64,000 bases of DNA from Rosa chinensis (Eukaryota > Streptophyta > Magnoliopsida > Rosales > Rosaceae), in the NCBI RefSeq assembly GCF_002994745.2, contig NC_037093.1:20099555-20163554 (forward strand), given 5' to 3'. The translations under genes were made by a program, and so were the position numbers. Below are positions 54,716 to 64,000 of this stretch, in pieces. The stretch's first letter is position 1; the number at the start of each line of letters is the position of its first letter. Under the pieces are notes generated by a model, which did no database searches, was not told the origin of the DNA, and saw nothing but the letters and a program-made list of their open reading frames with translations.

Positions 54716-55497
54716 AACTCTCTCTCTCGCTCTCTGGTTCTTTTTCATCCTCCTTTGATTTGTCTGTGTTGCGGCGCACCGGTGTTCATCTTTTTGGTCT
54801 CTTCATTTTTCTTACCATCCAAATAGGTGAGATGATCCGTTTTAACTTAGAAAACTGTATATGAGACTATAAAGCTGATAAAGTTTTCAACTTTGGGGAA
54901 GTGGGTTCTTTTTTGGGCTCTAAACCCATCAACCAAGCGTGGGAATAATGATGATTTTGCTTATAAACCCATCAAACTAGTTGTTGGTTTTGCTGGGGGT
55001 TTGATTTTGCATTCTAAAGGGAAGAAGGTAGCTTCTGTTGGTGATTTTGGCTTGGTTCTTTTGTTGGGCTCTAATGATATACTAAATCTGCGCTGTTGAT
55101 TTCTGTTTAAGTTGTTCAGAAAGGTTTATGATGCTTGAGACTCTCCTGTTTAACTATCTAATGTTCTTTTTGTTTTGCTCAATGTCAAGTGCATTTTCCT
55201 TGTTCATTGGTTTTTTTGCCTGAGACTACTGTTGTTCAGTAGAACAATGATGTCTGAAATGGGCTTTATGAATTTGATGGGAGTTCCTTGATTAAAACTT
55301 GGGCTCGTTTATTTTACTTTTCTCTATTTTGTACCCAAGTGTATGTAAAATATGCAAGGATTACTAGTGTGCGATTTCCTGGTGAATGTTCTATGCAGAC
55401 TAATGATAGGATTTTTGTTCTTCATATCAAACTATTCAGCCTCGTATAGTTTTGATTTCTACCATGAGATTCATTTTCAGTTTTATGGTATATGCAG
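54716..55497 (+). promoter_or_regulatory. PYRB 5' leader with an intron
   Basis: A CT-rich leader begins near 54716. A donor (AAATAG/GTGAGA, GT at 54827-54828) and an acceptor (TATGCAG/AGG, AG at 55496-55497) frame a 671-bp intron rich in T, as in many plant leader introns. The ATG at 55492 falls inside this intron, which is why the next one (55525) is taken as the start. Confidence 0.6.
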
Positions 55498-55524
55498 AGG
55501 CTTCGATTGATTGGATTCTACATA

Positions 55525-57415
<1,891 letters not shown>

Positions 57416-58680
57416 GGGAGGCATCTATTTTCCTCAGTTATTTTGGAAGTTTTGGTTACAAAACCGTAGGCATGGAGGGAAGCATTTTTTCAGTTGAGAA
57501 GTTTTGACTCTTTTTCCGTGGTCATTCGGGATAAGTTTCGACTAGAAAGTTTGTTGAGCTCAAAGTAAGTTTGACTTATTTTTAGTTAACTCTTTGAAGT
57601 TTCATTTTGTACTATCCATGAAGTGATTGTGGGACAAAATAACCCGATTCAATGAGAGCAGTGCAATACATCCTGATCGAATGGTAAAATGGCTTTCCTT
57701 ATATGAAAAAAGATTGCATATGCTTCAACATAATAACCCCCTCCGGTCCCCCATCGCTTGTGGAGCCTCTGAACAGCCCTCTGAGAATCATTACCCCTTG
57801 TACATACTACATCCAGTGGGGACTTTTTACCTTTTTCTTCCTTTTCCTTTAGAGCTAGAGAGATTTCAGGAACTCGGGATTGGAATGTTTAAGGATTTGG
57901 ACAGAGAAACGATCTTGAAGTGGTTTCCTAACGAACATCAATCAAAACATGTCAATTTTCTCCTTGTACTCTAATATTTATTCAAAGGTGACTGCATGTG
58001 TCATCAGAAAGACAGATTGACATGAGAAAGACGATCGCATTCAAATGTTGATTAATGTATATATGTATCAACAGAAGACAATATGTACCGGAGTTGGTGG
58101 AGACTTGGTGAAACACACAATTCGAATCTGTCCTGACAATGAATCAAGTAAAAGCATAGATGGAGGTGGTGTAATCAACAGTAGGTAGAAATTGTAGCGG
58201 TTGCATAAGAAAACTTGTAAGCAAATTAAATACTCATTACTGAGATGGGGACTTAAAAAATGGGTGTTAAGCGAGCTTGATTAGGGAAATAGTAGCTGAA
58301 GAAACCAATAGGTTATTTGTGTAATCACAGGTCCAAGCATGAGAGAGCCACTTGAAGCTAAATAAAGCCAGTCCCAAGCGTCTGCTTTATCTTTCAGGAA
58401 GGGGTTTGTATTCAAGGGTACTTGTTCTATTCATATATCATCTTTTACTGTTTCTGAGCTTCTGTTATTTTGCCAAGGATTTGTTAATAAGATCATGTAC
58501 CCATCTTCTTCTTTTTTTCTCCTTTTTCCCGTTTTGTGCAAATATGTTGATATTCCTGAAAAATAACCTTTTTGCACTGAGAGTGTGGACCATACATCAT
58601 TTTCTATATTCAAATTCCTCTATATAGGGTAACCAATACTAGAACCTTGCTTCTAAGCTTTGGTATATAGCTGTAGGTTA
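57416..58680. other. PYRB 3' region and spacer
   Basis: The first few hundred bases are presumably PYRB 3' UTR. A 115-codon frame at 57627-57974 has no ATG at its start and resembles nothing I know. No other gene is seen. Confidence 0.5.
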
Positions 58681-59372
58681 CAACAAGTCATGTCGCTGGT
58701 TCTTGCCGTTCTGTGGCATCGGTCGACACTGTGGCTGCTATCCCAAACGAGCGGGGAAGGTCAACAGAGCGTTCTGACCTGAAGAGAAGGAGGAATCATC
58801 GACCACGCAAGTCACAGCACAATTCAAAGCTTGGAGGTGCAATTAGGAGACCAGTCAGAGCCAGACAACCTGATGTTTCGCCACGGCCGGCAACCACAAC
58901 AGCAACCTTAAGGCACGACGTTGAAGATACGATGGCTTCACCTGTTTTGAATAATGTCGAGATTTTCCCAGCAGCTCCATCTATCACTGCAATTCCAGCT
59001 CTCACTGCTACTCCAGTTTTGGATGAGCCGGTGATGACTGCTGTGCCCGTGCAACAATCTGATTCAAGTGACAGCGTCCCGCCTGGATTTACTTGGATGG
59101 AAACAGAATTTGATCTCCAACCTGCTAGCTCTACGTCGACTCCCGTGGTTTCTTCAGTTGTTCCACCAATTATTATGGCAGACTGTAATCAAAGTGACTA
59201 TCAGATGGGAGCTAGAACTGACCCTTTGGAGGAAGGTGAATTCATTCCCGTCCTACACAAGAAGTCGAAGAAATTGCTGAAGCAAAATGAGAAAGCAAAA
59301 ATGAAAATAATCTCTCATAAACCTGCGGGACGTGCTCTCCTTCGTAAGGGAGCTAGTCTCAAGCGTTTCTGA
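58681..59372 (+). pseudogene. LINE ORF1, C-terminal part
   Basis: An open frame of about 230 codons entered from the left without its own ATG. It is basic at first (KRRRNHRPRKSQHNSK), then Pro/Ser/Thr-rich, and ends KPAGRALLRKGASLKRF. The stop and the ORF2 start overlap as TGATG (59370-59374), consistent with termination-reinitiation. The DUF4283 and zinc-knuckle regions expected in L1 ORF1 are absent because of the truncation. Confidence 0.7.
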
Positions 59373-62300
59373 TGAAAATCCTTTATTGGAATGCACGCGG
59401 CATCAGCAACGACGACTCTCAGCGTGCCCTTGCTAGTATGGTACGATCACAGAAAGCCCTCATTGTTTGTATTTCAGAGCCCTTTGTTAACTTTGCATCT
59501 ATTCCTTTCTCTTTTTGGAGGTCCTTGGGCCTTAAACTTGTAACTACTAATAACCGGGGATGCCAAGCCCCCAACATGTGGTTCTTGTGTCAGGAAGCTT
59601 TGAGCACACAGGTCATTTTGAGCTCAGACCAACAGATTACTGTCTCCTGTTCCTATGAGGGAGTTCCTTGTATCTTTACGTCAGTTTATGCCAAAACTTC
59701 AGTTGGGGGTCGACGTCAGTTATGGCAGGAGCTAAACTACATTCACTCTTTGCATGGCCAGTGCCCATGGGTTGTCCTTGGTGATTTTAACTGTGTCTTG
59801 GGTGCACATGAAAAACGTGGGGGTCGTCCTCCAAACGCAACTTCCTGCCTTGAGTTTAGTCAAACATGCACTTCATGTGGCCTTATTGATATTCCCACAC
59901 AGGGCCTTAGCTACACCTGGTCTAATAAATTTACGGAAGTAAGGTTAGATCGCGCAATTGCCAACCTCCAGTGGATGAATGCTTGGAACCTGATGGACTG
60001 TTGTACTCTCACAAAAGCCACTTCTGACCACTGTCCCATCTTGGTATCTTGTTCAAAGTTGGGTTTTGTTCCGCGCCCTTCCTTCAAGTTCCAGACTATG
60101 TGGCTGCAAAAGCCAAATTTTTTAGAGCTTATTCGGACTTTCTGGGCCTCTCTACAATTCTTTGGTTGTCCACAGTTTATTCTGGCTTCCAAGTTGCGCT
60201 CTCTGAAATCCATGTTAAAATCATGGAGCAAGGATAATGTGGGGGACGTGCATGTTCAGGTGAATAACTCCCGCGCCGCTTTGGATGCAATTCAGTCCGA
60301 AATTTCAACTCATGGTCAAAATGCGGAGCGGACTGCAGTAGAAACGGCAGCCCATGCCAAATATCTTTTGGACTTGTCTCTACAAGCAACGTTGCTTAGG
60401 GACAAATCTAGAATCCGTTGGTTAAAAGATGGTGACAGGAACACTACTTTTCTTCATAATATGATAAAGATTCGTCGCCTCCATAATTCTATATCCTCCC
60501 TCTTAGTCAATGACGTAGTGCTCACAGATCAACCTGCCATTGCTGCCCATATAGAACAACATTTCCAAGAGGCTTTCTCCTGTGATCCACGCATTACGAA
60601 TACGGGCTTGGTTGAGAGAACCATCCCTTCCTTAGTCACAGATGAGGAAAACGCTTCCCTCCTTGCTATGCCATCTCCTGAGGAAGTCTTTGCAGCGGTC
60701 AAGAGCATGGATGGGAAGAGTGCTCCCGGCCCAGATGGCTTCGGTGGAGACTTCTTCACTTTTTGTTGGCCTGTAGTCGCAAATGATGTGGTTAGGGCAA
60801 CTCAAAGTTTCTTTCACAATGGGTTCATTCTGCCTCACTTTAACTCGAACACCCTTATCTTCATCCCAAAGGTACATGACTCAGAGAGCATCTCTGACTT
60901 CCGCCCTATTGCACTTGCTAATTTTGTTTTTAAAATCATCACAAGGATTGTTGCAGATAGACTTGGTCCCATAGCTTCGCGGATCATCTCCCCCAACCAG
61001 AGCGCATTTATCAAAGGGCGCTCCATCACTGACCCCATTGTTCTTACCTCTGAATGCATTAATTTGCTGGATCATAAATGCAAATATGGAAATGTGGCTA
61101 TTAAGTTTGATGTTCGCAAAGCTTTTGACACCCTGGATTGGAACTTTTTGTTATGTGTCTTAAAAGCCTTCGGATTCAATGCGAACTTCGTGACTTATAC
61201 CCATGCCATTCTGAAATCAGCTTATCTATCTGTTAATGTCAATGGGCAGGCCTATGGCTATTTCACATGCTCCAGAGGAGTCAGACAAGGTGACCCTTTA
61301 TCGCCTTTACTTTTCTGCCTTGCTGAGGAGGTCCTAAGCCGAGGGTTTTCCTCTCTTATCTCCACAAATAAGATCAAAAGTATTGCAGCGCCGTCAGGCA
61401 TCTCCCCGCCTTCTCGTGTGCTCTTTGCAGATGATATTATGGTGTTCGTGCAAGGTAAACCTTCTCATCTGCGGAACCTTCTTTCTTTTATGGATGAGTA
61501 TGCTTTGAATTCTGGCCAGGTTATAAACAAAACGAAGTCACATCTGTTCCTCGGCAAGCATGCTTTGTTGACACAACATAGAATTAGCCGGATATTGGGG
61601 ATTCAGGTGGACAAACTTCCCTTCACATATCTTGGAGTCCCAATTTTTATTGGACACCCGAAACCTGAGCACCTTGCTTCAATTGCGGACAAAGTGCGAT
61701 GTAAGCTAAACTCTTGGAAAGGTAGGCAATTATCAGAAGCAGGAAGAGTACAGCTCATTTCCTCAGTGATTCATGGCATTTTGATATACAGTTTTCATGT
61801 TTATGAATGGCCCAAGGCCCTGCTAAAGAAAGTTCAACGATGGATCAGGAACTTCTTTTGGAACGGGGACCCTCTCAAGGATGGCTCCGCCCTCATCGCC
61901 TGGAACACAGTCTGTACCCCAAAAGAGCAGGGGGGATTAGGACTAAAAAATATTTTCACTTTGAACAGGGCCTTGCTTCTCAAAAGATGTTGGGACGTTG
62001 CCTCTCGTGCGTCCACCTCTACCAATTTTCTGCACGATCGGTTTGTAAAAATTGGTCTGCAACCATACTCTTATTATAAAAAATCTTCGGTTTGGTTAGG
62101 TCTCAAGAAGCTCTGGCCAAGGTTGTCGGAAGGGGTTCAGTGGCTAGTTGGCAATGGCAATTCCATCAGATTTTGGCGTGACAATTGGTTGGGGGAAACC
62201 ATTGCTTCTTCCCTCAATTATGTTCAAGAGGTCCAAAAGCTATTGAATGATAAAGTATCTTGCTTCATTGCGAATGGGCGGTGGAACTTACCTTCAAGCT

Positions 62301-62851
62301 TCTGTCGCACGTTGCCTACTCTTGCCCAGTCCATCCGCTCAATTGAGCTTCCAGATGAGCCCTCCCCTGATCAGGTTATTTGGTCCGAAACGGCGTCAGG
62401 GTCACTGACATCCAGTGATGCTTACAACGCCTTGGATCATCCCACGCCTGGCCCTTCATGGTGCAAGCACATTTGGCATGCTGCAATACAGCCTAGAAAG
62501 AGTGTCACTACCTGGAAAGTCTTGCATGGAAAAATTCAAACAGATGATTTTCTTCAGATACGAGGTACATGCCTTTGTTCTAGATGCCTCCTCTGTGGGA
62601 CAAATTCTGAATCACGTATGCATCTTTTCCAGACTTGTGAGATCGCCAGTTCATTATGGCATTGGCTTCACCATCTCTTCAGATTGCGGTTTCCCCCGGG
62701 TGCGTCGCTCCGCGATTTTTTCCTTGATAATTTGCTATCCTTCCTCGATTACTCCTCCAGGTTATTGTGGTACATAGCTGTCTGCAACCTCCTTTGGTGC
62801 ATCTGGCAAGAAAGGAACAAAATAAAGTTTGATGGGGCGCCTTTTGTCTAG
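59372..62851 (+). CDS. LINE ORF2: AP-type endonuclease and reverse transcriptase
   Basis: 1159 codons, uninterrupted. The endonuclease (1-230) begins ILYWNARGI, with SEPF near 35, the metal-site GDFNCVLG and the C-terminal SDHCPILV. The RT (about 430-760) has GPDGFGGDFF, FRPIALANFVFKI, AFDTLDWNF, RQGDPLSPLLFCLA and the catalytic FADDIMVF. The C-terminal part has the Cys-His cluster CLCSRCLLCG with HLFQTC (the zf-RVT region of plant L1s). It nicks target DNA and copies the LINE RNA in place. It ends at a TAG (62849-62851) created by a frame change just before the RNase H region, which follows in another frame. The enzyme domains look intact. Confidence 0.95.
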   Translation: MKILYWNARGISNDDSQRALASMVRSQKALIVCISEPFVNFASIPFSFWRSLGLKLVTTNNRGCQAPNMWFLCQEALSTQVILSSDQQITVSCSYEGVPCIFTSVYAKTSVGGRRQLWQELNYIHSLHGQCPWVVLGDFNCVLGAHEKRGGRPPNATSCLEFSQTCTSCGLIDIPTQGLSYTWSNKFTEVRLDRAIANLQWMNAWNLMDCCTLTKATSDHCPILVSCSKLGFVPRPSFKFQTMWLQKPNFLELIRTFWASLQFFGCPQFILASKLRSLKSMLKSWSKDNVGDVHVQVNNSRAALDAIQSEISTHGQNAERTAVETAAHAKYLLDLSLQATLLRDKSRIRWLKDGDRNTTFLHNMIKIRRLHNSISSLLVNDVVLTDQPAIAAHIEQHFQEAFSCDPRITNTGLVERTIPSLVTDEENASLLAMPSPEEVFAAVKSMDGKSAPGPDGFGGDFFTFCWPVVANDVVRATQSFFHNGFILPHFNSNTLIFIPKVHDSESISDFRPIALANFVFKIITRIVADRLGPIASRIISPNQSAFIKGRSITDPIVLTSECINLLDHKCKYGNVAIKFDVRKAFDTLDWNFLLCVLKAFGFNANFVTYTHAILKSAYLSVNVNGQAYGYFTCSRGVRQGDPLSPLLFCLAEEVLSRGFSSLISTNKIKSIAAPSGISPPSRVLFADDIMVFVQGKPSHLRNLLSFMDEYALNSGQVINKTKSHLFLGKHALLTQHRISRILGIQVDKLPFTYLGVPIFIGHPKPEHLASIADKVRCKLNSWKGRQLSEAGRVQLISSVIHGILIYSFHVYEWPKALLKKVQRWIRNFFWNGDPLKDGSALIAWNTVCTPKEQGGLGLKNIFTLNRALLLKRCWDVASRASTSTNFLHDRFVKIGLQPYSYYKKSSVWLGLKKLWPRLSEGVQWLVGNGNSIRFWRDNWLGETIASSLNYVQEVQKLLNDKVSCFIANGRWNLPSSFCRTLPTLAQSIRSIELPDEPSPDQVIWSETASGSLTSSDAYNALDHPTPGPSWCKHIWHAAIQPRKSVTTWKVLHGKIQTDDFLQIRGTCLCSRCLLCGTNSESRMHLFQTCEIASSLWHWLHHLFRLRFPPGASLRDFFLDNLLSFLDYSSRLLWYIAVCNLLWCIWQERNKIKFDGAPFV

Positions 62852-62859
62852 CAAGATTT

Positions 62860-63498
62860 AAGCAGTTCTTCACCCTATCACTAAGGGAATCTGCAGGGTT
62901 GATATTTGCCTCATCCTCCCTGGCATCCACTGCAGCTCCCATTTTTGGCCTATTGGGCATCTCCCCCCTTCGCCCCATGGCACCTCGTTATATTCCAGTC
63001 ACATGGACTCCCCCGCCAGATAATTGGTTCAAAGCAAACTCAGATGGCTCTTTTCGTGATCCCAATCATGCTGGCTTCGGAGGCATTTTTAGAAATAGTG
63101 AGGCAGCTTTCTTAGGTGCCTTCTCTTGTAAAGCAATTGTGCCATGGGCCATTGACACTGAGTTATTGGCAGTAATGGCGGTTGTTAAAGTGGCAAGTGA
63201 TCGTAACTGGTTTCCTCTAAGGTTAGAGACCGATTCAATGTTGGTTATGCACTACCTTAATAACCCATCTAGGGTGCCTTGGCGTCTTCGTACCAGATGG
63301 AAAAACTGTGTTGCTTCGATTAGTCAATTGCAAGTGCACATCTCCCATATCTATAGAGAGGGGAACCGCGTGGCTGACAAGCTGGCTAATTTTGGCGCCA
63401 CAAATGACAATCCAACTTGGTGGGATTCAATTCCGCCTTTCCTGCTTAGCTCTTTTGGTCATGACTATTCAGCCCAAATGGACTACCGGTTTCGGTAA
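62860..63498 (+). CDS. LINE RNase H domain, separated from ORF2 by a frameshift
   Basis: The frame is open from just after the ORF2 stop (RFKQFFTLSLRESAGLIFAS upstream of the first Met at 62899). It encodes an RNase H1 domain: FKANSDGSFRDPNHAGFGG, AIDTELLAVMAV, LETDSMLVMHYLNN and HIYREGNRVADKLANFGA. D, E, D and the final D of the active site are all present. Plant L1 elements often carry this as the C-terminal domain of ORF2, so a single indel near 62845-62855 split it off. Confidence 0.88.
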   Translation, partial: KQFFTLSLRESAGLIFASSSLASTAAPIFGLLGISPLRPMAPRYIPVTWTPPPDNWFKANSDGSFRDPNHAGFGGIFRNSEAAFLGAFSCKAIVPWAIDTELLAVMAVVKVASDRNWFPLRLETDSMLVMHYLNNPSRVPWRLRTRWKNCVASISQLQVHISHIYREGNRVADKLANFGATNDNPTWWDSIPPFLLSSFGHDYSAQMDYRFR

Positions 63499-63762
63499 TT
63501 GGTTCAGTTCGCTAGTTTGGTTCCTCTTATTCATGACAGTTTGTTTTCAGTTTTTCTCTTCTTGCGAGATTAATTGGTTCTTTAATCAGTGTTTTCATGG
63601 GCTCCTTTCTGGAGTTCCAACTTGTTCTCTCATTTTCAGCTGCTTGCTCTCCTGTGTAAACAGCTCAGGGTACAGGTTGTTATGTCCCCCCGTTGCTTTT
63701 CTTATTTAATATTTAGATCCGGGCGTGGGGCTGAGCCTCCCAGCTCGGCTGGGTTCCAAACC

Positions 63763-63766
<4 letters not shown>

Positions 63767-63794
<28 letters not shown>
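63767..63794 (+). repeat. Poly(A) tail of the LINE
   Basis: 28 consecutive A directly after TGGGTTCCAAACCCTTT. It marks the 3' end of the insertion. Confidence 0.9.
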
Positions 63795-63796
<2 letters not shown>

Positions 63797-64000
63797 ATTA
63801 CATATTGCCCAGGTTTTGTGTATTTCTTATGAATTTTGTTGCACTCTTCTTTTTTCTTTTTCATATCCTCATGTAACATCCTTATTTCTTTCATATATTT
63901 CCTCTGCATCTGTTTAACTAAAACAGCTAAAAATTGCTGCTATGCATTCAGCCCCAGATTTATTAGCAATAGCAGACTGAGGTTTATTTTTCTAATATTA
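63795..64000 (-). other. Window edge: possible exon of a host gene
   Basis: The minus strand is open over about 40 codons with a charged, coiled-coil-like composition (KEIRMLHEDMKKKKEECNKI). It runs up to the LINE insertion point. It could be a host exon cut by the LINE, but the sequence left of the LINE does not continue it. Confidence 0.25.

Larger units (their letters stand above)
58681..63794 (+). mobile_element. L1-type LINE, 5'-truncated, with RNase H and poly(A) tail
   Basis: The plus-strand order is the ORF1 C-terminal part, ORF2 (endonuclease, RT, zinc-finger-like region), RNase H, a non-coding tail and a 28-nt poly(A) (63767-63794). A G/C-rich imperfect hairpin (GGGGCTGAGCCTCCCAGCTC region) lies just before the tail. 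The 5' part of ORF1, with its RNA-binding domain, is missing, and sequence upstream of about 58681 is not LINE-like, so the copy is probably 5'-truncated. The bases after the tail (GCATTACATATTGCC) are not found upstream, so no target duplication is confirmed. One frameshift separates ORF2 from RNase H. Confidence 0.9.

Noticed and set aside
57627..57974. 115-codon open frame after PYRB
   Set aside because: It begins with TTG rather than ATG, lies in the probable PYRB 3' UTR and has no recognisable motif.

Overview
The window is nuclear DNA from a plant, almost certainly a eudicot. The evidence is intron-containing genes with GT/AG borders, plant gene families (aspartate carbamoyltransferase, PPR, papain-like protease, PBP1-type EF-hand), a box C/D snoRNA behind a telo-box/TGGGCY promoter, and dense nested plant transposons. 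I suspect Rosaceae from the look of the repeats but cannot prove it. There is no bacterial-type gene organisation.

Layout. 1-4.4 kb (-): a decayed ribophorin I (OST1) copy. 5.6-7.2 kb (-): a decayed PPR gene. 7.5-8.4 kb (+): a papain-like protease reduced to its I29 prodomain and the tail of its catalytic domain. 10.0-17.7 kb (-): an endogenous pararetrovirus (Caulimoviridae) with long, nearly intact reading frames, a tRNA-Met primer site, and an extra domain after RNase H. 18.1-22.3 kb (-): a Copia element split by a 1.6-kb solo LTR. 22.3-24.4 kb: a candidate TIR element with exon-like segments. 24.4-24.9 kb: a Gypsy LTR piece. 25.9-27.2 kb (-): a LINE ORF1 relic. 27.4-27.8 kb: a 396-bp TIR element. 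30.4-35.6 kb (-): a second Copia relic interrupted by a complete 3.65-kb non-coding LTR element. 36.3-38.3 kb (-): a non-autonomous Helitron. 39.9-40.2 kb (-): a box C/D snoRNA gene. 40.3-42.3 kb: a Pack-MULE carrying a PBP1/KIC-like EF-hand gene fragment. 43.7-51.2 kb (+): a third, heavily decayed Copia element whose 5' LTR holds a second gene-carrying MULE (43.9-45.5 kb). 51.5-52.6 kb (-): a short LINE-derived insertion with an 18-bp target duplication. 52.8 kb: a SINE. 53.5-54.5 kb: another TIR element. 54.7-57.4 kb (+): the one clearly functional protein gene, PYRB. 58.7-63.8 kb (+): a nearly full-length L1-type LINE with poly(A) tail.

The only genes I would call live are PYRB (pyrimidine biosynthesis, plastid) and the snoRNA (25S rRNA 2'-O-methylation guide). 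The rest records repeated insertion, nesting, gene capture and decay. Several elements are dated relative to each other by nesting and by perfect target-site duplications. The most unusual items are the pararetrovirus with its C-terminal extension and small upstream ORF, the dual-guide snoRNA, and the two MULEs that captured host gene pieces.
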